This document shows, piece by piece, positions 45,072-52,019 of a stretch of DNA of 64,000 bases. The notes under the pieces were generated by a model. The model did no database searches. It was not told where the DNA came from and saw only the letters and a list, made by a program, of their open reading frames with translations. Numbering within the stretch: the stretch's first letter is position 1; each line of letters opens with the position of its first letter. The stretch is taken from NCBI GenBank assembly GCA_964596985.1, contig CAZQWG010000004.1, forward strand, positions 124,001-188,000, written 5' to 3'. Position numbers and translations under genes: made by a program. This stretch comes from GCA-020345945 sp964596985. GTDB taxonomy: Archaea; Thermoproteota; Bathyarchaeia; RBG-16-48-13; GCA-020345945.

Positions 45072-45793
45072 GGGACAGTCACTCCTATCCAAGCAGATGT
45101 TTTCACGGTCCGGCAGCCGCGGGTTAGAACGCCGCGGATCTTGTAGTGCCAGCCGTTCTCCGTGTGGTCGAGCGCATCCCAATCCACTGCCACACTTACC
45201 TCATCGCCCCTCCTTTTCCTCCCTACGAGTTCCCATGCTTCTTTGCAGAATCTACGCCAGACACGGTCGGGAATACTCCACGCCCTACTCGTCAGAGATG
45301 GGCGCTGAGGGGCCTCCTCAAGCCACACAGACCTTTCCAGCCAACCACGGAAATTGCAGGGATTCACAGCGCGCAGCCAATAGTAGATGCCGTTCAGCCG
45401 TCGGATAAAGCTCTGAGCTAGGGACACCAAACACCCTTTCACGTAATCAAAGAACCTGTTCTTTTTACTGCATTTCAGCAGCGCCTTCAGGAAACCCCAA
45501 TCCTTGCTGGCTAACTTGTAGCCGTAACGCCTTACGCTACGGGAGAAGAATCTGAAGAGGAACCTTACGCGGTCCTCTAGGCTCGTGAGGACAGGCGGCT
45601 CCAAGTCTGCCTGGACCGTTCCTTGAATCCTGACCTCTTCTGATTTTGCTCTGACCCTGTTCAAGCGGAGCGCTCGGAGATGAGCCTCCTCCTGCTGCTT
45701 TCCCCGAAGAGGGGCAAACGAACAGCCTCTAGCATGTTTTCCTCCGAGTCCTCCGCATTCAGGGCAAACATGAGAAGAAACCTTACTGTTCAA
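45068..45793 (-). CDS. Unrecognised protein with N-terminal zinc-knuckle motif
   Basis: 241 residues. The N-terminus HVCPECGGLGGKHARGC can bind zinc (C-x2-C ... H-x3-C). The rest is basic and aromatic-rich (VRFLFRFFSRSVRRYGYKL; YYWLRAVNPCNFRGWL; DRVWRRFCKEAWELVGRKRR), suggesting nucleic-acid binding. Not recognised; a replication or partition role for the element is only a guess. It lies in the leftward train between the coiled-coil gene and the 45797 gene with 3 nt spacing. Confidence 0.7.
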   Translation of the reverse strand: MNSKVSSHVCPECGGLGGKHARGCSFAPLRGKQQEEAHLRALRLNRVRAKSEEVRIQGTVQADLEPPVLTSLEDRVRFLFRFFSRSVRRYGYKLASKDWGFLKALLKCSKKNRFFDYVKGCLVSLAQSFIRRLNGIYYWLRAVNPCNFRGWLERSVWLEEAPQRPSLTSRAWSIPDRVWRRFCKEAWELVGRKRRGDEVSVAVDWDALDHTENGWHYKIRGVLTRGCRTVKTSAWIGVTVP

Positions 45794-45796
45794 CTA

Positions 45797-46000
45797 CTAG
45801 CAAGCCTCCTCGAACTTGCAGCACCGTTTAGGGCGTTCAGCCTCGACCTGTCCGAAATGGCTGAGAGTAGCAGGGCAGTAATACTTCCAGTCAGCACCCA
45901 TACCCGACTCAGGCGGAGTACTCAGCTCACGGTGACGGCAATCCAGACAGCGGACCTCAAGCATCCGCTTAGCCTCATGAGCATACTCGGCGAGACTCAT
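45797..46000 (-). CDS. Small four-cysteine-plus zinc-binding protein
   Basis: 67 residues with cysteines in VRCLDCRHRE, KYYCPA and PKRCCKFEEAC, plus histidines, consistent with a zinc-ribbon. Overlaps the end of the 45997 gene by 4 nt. Unrecognised; similar small zinc proteins recur in archaeal viruses and plasmids as regulators. Confidence 0.65.
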   Translation of the reverse strand: MSLAEYAHEAKRMLEVRCLDCRHRELSTPPESGMGADWKYYCPATLSHFGQVEAERPKRCCKFEEAC

Positions 46001-46392
46001 CCGAACCGCCTCCTTCGACCAAAAACTAGAACAAAAACGATTGAAATCATACCTACTAGAAACCCGCCTAGAACGACCCCCTGCATGAACGGGGTGAGAA
46101 CGATCAACGACTCCAAAAGCGATTCATATATGACGAGAATGAATGATGCCACCATCAGAATGATGAAGCCAAGCATGACTTCAAGCCTCTTACCGAGATC
46201 AATACTCTCATCTGAGGAATACAGAATATTCCAGATCGCGAGGAACGACATTACAAGACCGAAGAATAATGAGCCAGTGAGAACACTGAGTAATCCCATC
46301 GACAAGATGAACAGATTACCTACGACCTCAATGCCTCTCAGCAACCTCGGCTTGTCAAATATCGTGTCAAACAATGACTCAGGAAACGGCAT
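45997..46392 (-). CDS. Membrane protein with four helices
   Basis: 131 residues from ATG 46392, which overlaps the TGA of the zinc microprotein (TGATG). About four helices (VVGNLFILSMGLLSVLTG, SLFFGLVMSFLAIWNILY, VMLGFIILMVASFILVIYE, QGVVLGGFLVGMISIVFVLVF) and an RRRR end. Unrecognised. Confidence 0.65.
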   Translation of the reverse strand: MPFPESLFDTIFDKPRLLRGIEVVGNLFILSMGLLSVLTGSLFFGLVMSFLAIWNILYSSDESIDLGKRLEVMLGFIILMVASFILVIYESLLESLIVLTPFMQGVVLGGFLVGMISIVFVLVFGRRRRFG

Positions 46393-46502
46393 CACTGCTT
46401 CCCCCTGTTCTCCACGTACTCGCACAGCGGGCATGAGCTGTCAGACTCCAAGATCCACCCGCAGACCAGATAATTCCGATGCGCACTCTCAAGAACAGCC
46501 AA
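46392..46502 (-). CDS. Zinc-finger-like microprotein
   Basis: 36 residues from TTG 46502, immediately after the TAG of the 46503 gene (TAGTTG), ending in TGA that overlaps the next ATG. Ends CGWILESDSSCPLCEYVEN, i.e. three or four cysteines. Supported by both overlaps; not recognised. Confidence 0.45.
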   Translation of the reverse strand: MAVLESAHRNYLVCGWILESDSSCPLCEYVENRGKQ

Positions 46503-46736
46503 CTAGATCTTCCCCTCTCTGATCGTCTTCCTGAAGCCTGAACGTGGCAACTCACGAAGCCGTGCCCTAGTTCGCTCGCCTTCTTCGATCAATACTTCAA
46601 GGTAGTGAATATGCTCCTCACGGGTCATATCCCAACACCACGGAGTCATTAGTCTAAACAGGAAAGCAGTAACCCCGCCTTTTCGCAGCGTATTCAATGT
46701 AGCCCTAGCGCCATCAAGATCCGTTTCCAACGCCAT
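46503..46736 (-). CDS. Small helical protein, unrecognised
   Basis: 77 residues from ATG 46736 (a TTG one codon earlier is also possible), after AGGAGG and overlapping the upstream stop. Helical and charged with a TPWCWDM segment. Unrecognised member of the leftward train. Confidence 0.6.
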   Translation of the reverse strand: MALETDLDGARATLNTLRKGGVTAFLFRLMTPWCWDMTREEHIHYLEVLIEEGERTRARLRELPRSGFRKTIREGKI

Positions 46737-47350
46737 CAAGACTCCTCCTTCTTTGACCGCTTACTGCTCACCCACTTGATGCGGTACGATTCTATTCCAT
46801 AGGAGATAGCAGAGAGAACTTGGAAGAGTAAGCTGAACGGTATGAACTCGGTTCTCTGCCTATAGGAAGTGACTAAGACCTGTTTGACCCAAGAAACTTC
46901 AGCGTGAAGATTTACCTTGACCTTGCCCATGTTCTCAACATTATGAAAAACTAGAAGGTAATAATCGGAATTATGGATCATATGATAGCCGTCATGTTCA
47001 GATACCTCTCGCACTTCCTTGCAACGGGCATAATTAGTTCCACTCCGCCAGTATACCTTCCATATTTGGAAGTTCTCTTCATCTAGTAGAACGAAGTCGA
47101 TTATTTGCCCCTGATCGGTTGACCACTCCCAAGAAACACAGTAATCCGCATCATATTCAAGGAAGAACTCGACAGTTTCAACTGCATCTGCATTCAGAGT
47201 GATTGAGCCGTTGAATATCTCGAACCCACCAGATTCAAGTATCATAGTTGACGCTGGAACCGTCTGAAACGAGATTACAATACAAATGATCGAGAGAATG
47301 ATAAAGAATACAGGAGCTTTAGATAGCTTCATTTTGCTCTTGGAACCCAT
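46736..47350 (-). CDS. Secreted/membrane-anchored protein with two membrane segments
   Basis: 204 residues. An N-terminal helix (APVFFIILSIICIVISF, signal-anchor-like), an outward beta-rich domain of about 120 residues with FEIFNGSITLNADAVETVEF and two cysteines, and a second hydrophobic stretch near FIPFSLLFQVLSAIS before a basic tail. Layout recalls GOLD/emp24-like lumenal domains but no family is assigned. Start supported by GGAGG 8 nt upstream. Confidence 0.6.
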   Translation of the reverse strand: MGSKSKMKLSKAPVFFIILSIICIVISFQTVPASTMILESGGFEIFNGSITLNADAVETVEFFLEYDADYCVSWEWSTDQGQIIDFVLLDEENFQIWKVYWRSGTNYARCKEVREVSEHDGYHMIHNSDYYLLVFHNVENMGKVKVNLHAEVSWVKQVLVTSYRQRTEFIPFSLLFQVLSAISYGIESYRIKWVSSKRSKKEES

Positions 47351-47443
47351 TCATGTTTCCTCCGCTAGTTCCCTGAACCCTACGAAAGCAAGAGCCTGAG
47401 TGTAAGCCCCACCCTGACGAAAAACACCCGGATAAACCAAAAC

Positions 47444-48697
47444 CTACTCGTCCCTCCATCGGATCTGATTCAGAATACTCATCTTCGACAGCCATTCACC
47501 GACCGTCAGCTTCAACCAGCCACGTCTCTCCATCAGAGAACGAAACGCCTTCATCGAAGGTTTTGAAACCTCAAGGTAGAACTCGTCCTCCGCGAAGTCA
47601 CAGTGCAACCGCACATCAGTCTCAAAGATGAAACGGGTAGGAATTGCAGGAATCTCGCCGTCTTCTGGTTCTGTCTCTTCGCGGATCTGAGAACCTGTTT
47701 TCAACGCCTCGCCGACAGACTCTTCTTTGATCCCCGGTTCTACGGTTTCAGCTACTTCTGCTCCGGCGTCTTCTACGGCTTGAGTTAGGGATTCAGCGTA
47801 ATCCTCAATCTCACGGGCAGAAGGCAGATCCTCAGGGTCGTTCAGACGGTTCTCAACAAACTCCTTCCTCTGCTCCTCAGGAATCCGCTTCAAAGCACGG
47901 ATTTGATGTTGATTAAGATGAGAGAGAGTATTCTCAGAATTGCCATTGGCAATTTCATCTTCTAATTTTAGTATTGCAAGGTTGCGGGATATCCAAGATT
48001 CACTTTTACCCAGTGCTTCTGCAAGAGACTTCTGATTTGAGTAATCCTTCATGAGTATTTTCAGATAGGAGGCTTTCTCATAGGGTGTAAGATCTTCATG
48101 CTCCTCATTTGAGACGAAAGCCTTGATTTTAGCCTCCTGATCGCTCATCTCCTTAACGAGCGCAGGAATCATCGTGAGACCCGCACGCTTAGAAGCCTCC
48201 ACCCTACGGAAACCGGAAATCACCTCGTATTTATCGCCCAGCATGGGACGGACAAGGATCGGCTGGAGAACCCCTTCGGAGCGAACAGACTCAGCGAGTT
48301 CAGCTAGGCGTTCCTCATCCATCGACTGCCGAGGCTGAAACATGCCGGGAACAACGTAGCCAACAGGGATCTCCTCAAGAAAAGCAGGATTATCTTCTTC
48401 AGAATTGCCAATGGCAATTTTATCTTCGGTTGTCTTCTGGGAGTAGTCGGGGACGGGTTGAAGGTTCTTGGTCTGAGGAGGATTGATTTTAGGTACGAAT
48501 GCTTCTTTCGGTATAGCGAAAACCTGCTCACCCCGAATATACTTCCCGCCGTAATCCTCCACGACAGCGATGATCGCCTTGTACTCGGCGTCGGTGAGAG
48601 AGCGTTTCTTCCTGAAAACCCATGCGTCTTCGCCTTCCGAGACTTCGATGAGATCCTTCACACCGGAAGGCAGAACACCTAGAACCTGCTCAGACAT
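47444..48697 (-). CDS. ParB-like partition/regulatory protein
   Basis: 417 residues from ATG 48697, after AGGAGG; a longer frame to 48793 overlaps another small gene. ParB/Spo0J/Srx-type N-domain from about residue 110: PRQSMDEERLAELAESVRS, GVLQPILVRP, and VISGFRRVEASKRAG with the CTP-binding GxxRxxA motif, then a KorB-like helix-turn-helix (SLAEALGKSESWISRNLAIL). The N-terminal 100 residues are extra and the C-terminal part is acidic. ParB binds palindromic parS sites and segregates plasmids, usually with ParA; no ParA is in view. Two perfect palindromes lie inside this gene (47938-47954 and 48403-48419). Confidence 0.88.
   Translation of the reverse strand: MSEQVLGVLPSGVKDLIEVSEGEDAWVFRKKRSLTDAEYKAIIAVVEDYGGKYIRGEQVFAIPKEAFVPKINPPQTKNLQPVPDYSQKTTEDKIAIGNSEEDNPAFLEEIPVGYVVPGMFQPRQSMDEERLAELAESVRSEGVLQPILVRPMLGDKYEVISGFRRVEASKRAGLTMIPALVKEMSDQEAKIKAFVSNEEHEDLTPYEKASYLKILMKDYSNQKSLAEALGKSESWISRNLAILKLEDEIANGNSENTLSHLNQHQIRALKRIPEEQRKEFVENRLNDPEDLPSAREIEDYAESLTQAVEDAGAEVAETVEPGIKEESVGEALKTGSQIREETEPEDGEIPAIPTRFIFETDVRLHCDFAEDEFYLEVSKPSMKAFRSLMERRGWLKLTVGEWLSKMSILNQIRWRDE
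47938..47954. repeat. 17-bp palindrome inside the parB-like gene, copy A
   Basis: AATTGCCATTGGCAATT, perfect 8-bp arms around one base, with CAG before it and a TTYATCTTC-like tail shared with copy B. It encodes part of an EDEIANGNSEN peptide. Candidate ParB site or mobile palindrome. Confidence 0.7.
48403..48419. repeat. 17-bp palindrome inside the parB-like gene, copy B
   Basis: AATTGCCAATGGCAATT, perfect 8-bp arms, flanked by the same context as copy A (CAG before, TTTATCTTC after). It encodes part of an EDKIAIGNSEE peptide in the same frame and phase as copy A. Confidence 0.7.
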
Positions 48698-48819
48698 CAA
48701 GAAACCTCCTTTTCCTTGAGCTTCGCTGAGGTCAGGAACTTGCTTTTTGATATGATGTGGTAGATGAGGACTACGATGATCGCAGGCATCCACTGGTTAA
48801 AGTTAATCGTGTAACTCAC
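48697..48819 (-). CDS. One-helix membrane microprotein
   Basis: 40 residues from GTG 48819, overlapping the upstream TGA (GTGA), ending in TGA that overlaps the ParB ATG. One helix (WMPAIIVVLIYHIIS) with a basic tail SKSKFLTSAKLKEKE. Supported by both overlaps. Confidence 0.5.
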   Translation of the reverse strand: MSYTINFNQWMPAIIVVLIYHIISKSKFLTSAKLKEKEVS

Positions 48820-49034
48820 TTCGAAGCCTCCGCTTTTTTTTCCGAACTCTGGAAAGGAATTATGATCGGGGTTGTTATGCTGAAACCGTATCCTCCAAGG
48901 AGAACCATGAAGATTCCAAGAAGAACATATTTAACGGAATTACCATTGGCAAACCAGACTCCGCCAACGATAATGAGGGGAATTGAGCATACCCGCAGAA
49001 CATGGACAGCATGGGCAAATGTTAATTTAATCAA
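48816..49034 (-). CDS. Small membrane protein, two helices
   Basis: 72 residues from TTG 49034, 1 nt after the previous stop. Two hydrophobic helices (VLRVCSIPLIIVGGVWFA, YVLLGIFMVLLGGYGFSI) and a charged C-terminus. Contains the ANGNS encoded by the degenerate palindrome. Unrecognised. Confidence 0.6.
   Translation of the reverse strand: MIKLTFAHAVHVLRVCSIPLIIVGGVWFANGNSVKYVLLGIFMVLLGGYGFSITTPIIIPFQSSEKKAEASK
48938..48954. repeat. Degenerate third copy of the palindrome
   Basis: AATTACCATTGGCAAAC keeps one arm of the 17-bp palindrome and again encodes ANGNS in the overlapping membrane-protein gene, same phase. Could be chance. Confidence 0.35.
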
Positions 49035-49133
49035 TCAGGATTCCACCTCCTCTTTCCCATTCTTCTCTACTAGTTCAGCGGTCTCAGCGAGGAACTGTAG
49101 CTCCCCGAACTCAGGAAAATGCCGAGAACTCAA
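49035..49133 (-). CDS. Acidic microprotein
   Basis: 32 residues from TTG 49133 with GGAGG at 49141-49145 seven nt upstream; LSSRHFPEFGELQFLAETAE then a charged end. Its stop precedes the next gene's TTG by no gap. Small and unrecognised; kept because of its ribosome site and tight packing. Confidence 0.4.
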   Translation of the reverse strand: MSSRHFPEFGELQFLAETAELVEKNGKEEVES

Positions 49134-49161
49134 CCAGAAACCTCCATTCTACTTATTTCTC

Positions 49162-49587
49162 TCAACTCGTTACCATCTTCAAAATTGCCCAGATGACAAA
49201 CGCCACCAGACTAAGAACCAATCCTATTACCCCCCAAAGTGCAGGGGTAAGAATCAGATTTATAGCAGAGAAGTAACCTTCGATTGCGTTACCGAGAATG
49301 ACCACGATCCCCATGAGCACGCCGATAATCATACCGACAACCACGAATATCTTCAAGACATCAATTATCCGACGGCGACGAACGCTTTGCGACAAAAACG
49401 CCCAAACGATAAGTACGACCAGACCGAGAACCAGCCCCCATATCGCAATAACTATTGCATTGAGACCGTATGCACCGAATATGAAATCCAAATTAATAAT
49501 CGGAACATCTCTGAGAGCATAGAAAATGACGAACAACAGACCCACAACTATGCCGATAAGAATTAAACTCCCTAATTCCAAGATCAT
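49162..49587 (-). CDS. Membrane protein with four helices
   Basis: 141 residues, about four helices in pairs (LGSLILIGIVVGLLFVIFYAL; AIVIAIWGLVLGLVVLIVWAF; FVVVGMIIGVLMGIVVIL; WGVIGLVLSLVAFVIWAIL) with a basic RRRR loop. Start ATG overlaps the AbrB stop (TGATC/ATGA). Unrecognised. Confidence 0.65.
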   Translation of the reverse strand: MILELGSLILIGIVVGLLFVIFYALRDVPIINLDFIFGAYGLNAIVIAIWGLVLGLVVLIVWAFLSQSVRRRRIIDVLKIFVVVGMIIGVLMGIVVILGNAIEGYFSAINLILTPALWGVIGLVLSLVAFVIWAILKMVTS

Positions 49588-49730
49588 TCAACCTCCTTGA
49601 CTGGCTTGCTTACTTTGACATCGACAAGATCCCCCTCACCTACTTTGAGAACCTCCCGGATCTCTTCGGGAATGGTGATTCTGCCAGCAGACACAATCCT
49701 CGCCGTGAACTGCTTCTCCAAAACCTGCAT
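49584..49730 (-). CDS. AbrB/SpoVT-type DNA-binding regulator
   Basis: 48 residues: EKQFTARIVSAGRITIPEE followed by IREVLKVGEGDLVDVKV, the swapped-hairpin AbrB fold typical of archaeal small regulators and antitoxins. First gene of the leftward train; probably controls its own promoter and the divergent 49867 gene. Missed by length-limited gene finding. Confidence 0.75.
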   Translation of the reverse strand: MQVLEKQFTARIVSAGRITIPEEIREVLKVGEGDLVDVKVSKPVKEVE

Positions 49731-49781
49731 GGCGATATCTCAACTCATCGAAATGTAGACAGAAAGAGATAGTATTTTAAC

Positions 49782-49801
49782 GTATTTAAGCGTATCGACA
49801 T
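49782..49801. promoter_or_regulatory. Divergent promoter with repeated AACGTATTTA element
   Basis: TTAACGTATTTAAGCGTATC between the AbrB-like and winged-helix genes. Related copies lie at about 50260-50275 (opposite orientation, TTAACGTATT) before the 50304 gene and 51047-51061 (AACGTATTTAGGCGTATC), about 30 nt before the tRNA. Probably BRE/TATA promoters of the element, possibly with a shared operator. Confidence 0.45.
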
Positions 49802-49866
49802 GATATCAGATAGTTGGAAATATTCATCAAAGGTATGCGGATATGTCTATATGTTGGAGAACAAAT

Positions 49867-50145
49867 ATGTCCGAGATGTCTCTGTTCAATGATAGAGCTT
49901 TAGAATTACTGATGTATATGCATCGAAGAGAGAAGCCAGCCAAGATGACAGAACTAATTGAAGAGATGCCTTTTAGCCAAGGTGCTGTCTATAACGCACT
50001 TAGAACCTTACAGAAACTATCATTAGTCGAAGAGGAGAAAACGAAAGAATTCCCACAAAGTAGACTTCTCAAAGTTTCCGATAAGGGAAAACAAGCCATA
50101 GAAAAACTGCTTGAACTCACAGAAATACTCGGACTGTCAATATGA
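49867..50145 (+). CDS. Winged-helix transcription regulator (MarR/PadR-like)
   Basis: 92 residues from ATG 49867, preferred over ATG 49843 because GGAG lies 7-10 nt upstream. A classic winged helix: LFNDRALELLMYMHRREKP, recognition helix SQGAVYNALRTLQKL, wing EEEKTKEFPQSRLLKVSDKG and a C-terminal dimerisation helix. Divergent from the AbrB-like gene; the two regulators likely set a switch for the element. Confidence 0.8.
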   Translation: MSEMSLFNDRALELLMYMHRREKPAKMTELIEEMPFSQGAVYNALRTLQKLSLVEEEKTKEFPQSRLLKVSDKGKQAIEKLLELTEILGLSI

Positions 50146-50303
50146 TATCATATTGAGAATATAGTATACACGTGTATACTCTATTTTAGACCGGTTTTTT
50201 CATCACCCCCAAAAGTTTCTGAGAGAAATCATGGGTTTTCCATGAGACCCGAAAAATAGAAATACGTTAAACGTACTTCATACACCTGTTGAAGGGGGAG
50301 GAG

Positions 50304-50519
50304 ATGGGGTTAGGGAAGAAGCTTGGTGTAGGGGCGATCTTCGACCTAATACTGTTCATAACAATCATCGTACTCCTCAATTCACTCGGTTATCCAATCA
50401 TAAGCCGGACAGAAGAAGCAGTCATAATATGGGCTATCTCAGGGGTTGTTTCAACAGCCGTAACAGTAGTTGCAGGGTTTCTGGCAGAAGCCAAAGGACT
50501 CCTCGGCATTCTAGATTAA
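50304..50519 (+). CDS. Small membrane protein with two helices
   Basis: 71 residues from ATG 50304 right after GGGGGAGGAG. Helices DLILFITIIVLLNSLG and IIWAISGVVSTAVTVVAGFL. Unrecognised. Its 3' end overlaps the opposing 50434 gene by 86 nt. Confidence 0.6.
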   Translation: MGLGKKLGVGAIFDLILFITIIVLLNSLGYPIISRTEEAVIIWAISGVVSTAVTVVAGFLAEAKGLLGILD

Positions 50520-50688
50520 ACCCTAAACGCAGAACAGTCGAGAAAACGGATTCCCCAACCGGCAGACCAAAATAACTGTAGACCGCTATCTTGTGAACCC
50601 AGAGATCAAAGAGAAGCAGAAGGAAAGCCAATTTAGGGTTTTCATCAAAGAAGTCCAGCTTACGCCAGACCCAACGCAGAAAACTCAC
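50434..50688 (-). CDS. Small protein with one hydrophobic segment, unrecognised
   Basis: 84 residues; PKLAFLLLLFDLWVHKIAVYSYFG is probably membrane-associated. Start ATG overlaps the 50685 stop by 4 nt. The C-terminal third overlaps the convergent gene and may be less constrained. Confidence 0.5.
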   Translation of the reverse strand: MSFLRWVWRKLDFFDENPKLAFLLLLFDLWVHKIAVYSYFGLPVGESVFSTVLRLGFNLECRGVLWLLPETLQLLLRLLKQPLR

Positions 50689-50849
50689 CTCAAGGCTCCT
50701 AGATGCTGTTTGACCTGCTCAAACTTCTTCTCCTTAGCTAACGCAAGGTAGTATTGAACACTCTCAACCGCATCATGAAGACTCTCAGCTTCCCCCAGCT
50801 TAAACAAGCAAAGCTCCATAGCATCCTCGAATCCGTCAGCGTAACTCAT
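50685..50849 (-). CDS. Small helical soluble protein
   Basis: 54 residues from ATG 50849, seven nt after AGGAGG; a helical hairpin-like sequence (GFEDAMELCLFKLGEAESLH, VQYYLALAKEKKFEQVKQHL). Unrecognised; coupled to 50434-50688. Confidence 0.6.
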   Translation of the reverse strand: MSYADGFEDAMELCLFKLGEAESLHDAVESVQYYLALAKEKKFEQVKQHLGALR

Positions 50850-50955
50850 CTCCGATCCTCCTAACTGATCCAGCCCGGCAGGGTACTTAAACACCGGAAG
50901 CAGCCAGCGGGCAACGGAGAGAGAAAGATCGGTGAAAGTGAATGTAAGAAGTAGT

Positions 50956-51025
50956 GTGTGCTCTCATCTCGATAAGTCGAGCACACGCCAATCAATCCAA
51001 CTGATAATCGGATTGACCCAACCGG
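50956..51025. repeat. Two hairpins and a partial copy of the tRNA anticodon-variable arm
   Basis: GTGTGCTC (50956-50963) pairs with GAGCACAC (50979-50986). TCAATCC (50992-50998) pairs with GGATTGA (51010-51016). Bases 50997-51025 match 51108-51137 of the tRNA at 26 of 30 positions, including TTGACCCAACCGG. May be folded RNA, a duplication scar or att-like remnant. Confidence 0.5.
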
Positions 51026-51079
51026 CATGTAACTAATGCCACAGAAACGTATTTAGGCGTATCTATCCAAGGTTTTCAC

Positions 51080-51168
51080 GCCGGGGTGGCGGAGCGGTTT
51101 AACGCGTCCGACTGAAGATCGGAATTGACCCAACCGGTCAACAGGGGTTCGAATCCCCTCCCCGGCGA
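51080..51168 (+). tRNA. Class II tRNA, serine-type body with GAA (Phe) anticodon
   Basis: Acceptor GCCGGGG/CCCCGGC with G73, no CCA. D arm GCGG/ACGC with an AGCGGTTTAA loop and open 13-22 pair, as in class II tRNAs. Anticodon stem TCCGA/TCGGA around loop CTGAAGA, so bases 34-36 are GAA. A long variable arm TTGACC/GGTCAA with 5-nt loop, then T stem AGGGG/CCCCT with TTCGAAT. G73, the D arm and the long variable arm point to tRNA-Ser, but the anticodon loop GACTGAAGATC is that of archaeal tRNA-Phe. A TATA-like CGTATTTAGG lies about 30 nt upstream. No intron is evident. Confidence 0.85.
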
Positions 51169-51281
51169 ATGGGTCACCCAATCCTACTTATGAAAGCCAT
51201 TAACGACGGTTCCAGATCTTTTGATACTGAGAACCATTAATGACTATTAATGAAATAGAAAAAAGAGAGGGAACCTCGCCA

Positions 51282-51818
51282 CTAGAATCTCACGGAGTTC
51301 GCTACTCCTCCCATCAAGCCGACTACAACAGTCAGGGAAAGCAGCCGGACATAGTTCCCGGTTGAGGCTTCGACACCCGCGTTAGCCATGATCACCGGAA
51401 TATTCAGCACCACGGCAGTGAAGACCACCGCGAAAACCACCACAAACAGAGTCACCACGGTATGGAAGAGCGCGCCTGTGAACTTGCCGCCGAACATCGA
51501 TGCCCGCTGCCCACGCCAGAACTTCAAGACAAGAATCGCGTAGATAATCGTCAGGACGCACACCAGCTCACTGAACACAGTCACCAAGTTCACGTCAGGA
51601 ATCATCCTGACAAACTCGTTCTGAAGGAACAGCGCAGTCGTCGCAAGGAAAACCCCGAAAAACAACTGAACATTCAACACCAAGCCCTTCAGTACGCCCT
51701 CATGGAGGAACCTTTGTTTGAACCCCTCCGCGACGACAATCATCAGCAAAGAAAGGAAGATGAAGAACACCGCCAACCAATTCGTTGGCTCAGTCGCTAG
51801 TCCTATTGCATATGTCAT
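51282..51818 (-). CDS. Membrane protein with five helices
   Basis: 178 residues, about five membrane helices (WLAVFFIFLSLLMIVVA, LVLNVQLFFGVFLATTALFL, LVTVFSELVCVLTIIYAILVL, LFHTVVTLFVVVFAVVFTAVVL, and a last one) joined by short loops. Unrecognised. Last gene of the second leftward train; about 110 nt separate it from the tRNA. Confidence 0.65.
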   Translation of the reverse strand: MTYAIGLATEPTNWLAVFFIFLSLLMIVVAEGFKQRFLHEGVLKGLVLNVQLFFGVFLATTALFLQNEFVRMIPDVNLVTVFSELVCVLTIIYAILVLKFWRGQRASMFGGKFTGALFHTVVTLFVVVFAVVFTAVVLNIPVIMANAGVEASTGNYVRLLSLTVVVGLMGGVANSVRF

Positions 51819-51837
51819 GCAACTTCCCTCCTTCTGC

Positions 51838-51921
51838 TCACCTTAAAGTCACCACTAGGAGTATCAGTAGGTACAGGGCGATTGCCTGATCTGACAGGTA
51901 GTAGAGCCGCTTATGCTTCAT
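51838..51921 (-). CDS. One-helix membrane microprotein
   Basis: 27 residues from ATG 51921: a basic start MKHKRLYYLSDQ, then AIALYLLILLVVTL. GGTGAAGG precedes it. Fits the gap between larger genes; not recognised. Confidence 0.4.
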   Translation of the reverse strand: MKHKRLYYLSDQAIALYLLILLVVTLR

Positions 51922-51927
51922 GAACCT

Positions 51928-52014
51928 TCACCACATTCCCGTAAGTCTAACGCTACCGCTAAACAAGCACCGTCCTATCCGCACCATCTTCCCAGGCATC
52001 CTATTCCTTCCCAT
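51928..52014 (-). CDS. Possible basic microprotein
   Basis: 28 residues from ATG 52014, eight nt after AGGAGG at the end of the 52020 gene; basic with Gly and Arg (MGRNRMPGKMVRIGRC). Weak case. Confidence 0.3.
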   Translation of the reverse strand: MGRNRMPGKMVRIGRCLFSGSVRLTGMW

Positions 52015-52019
52015 AGCAT

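Noticed and set aside
48757..49566. 269-residue plus-strand frame opposite several small membrane genes
   Set aside because: Mirror of transmembrane codons on the minus strand; the minus genes have starts, ribosome sites and overlaps.
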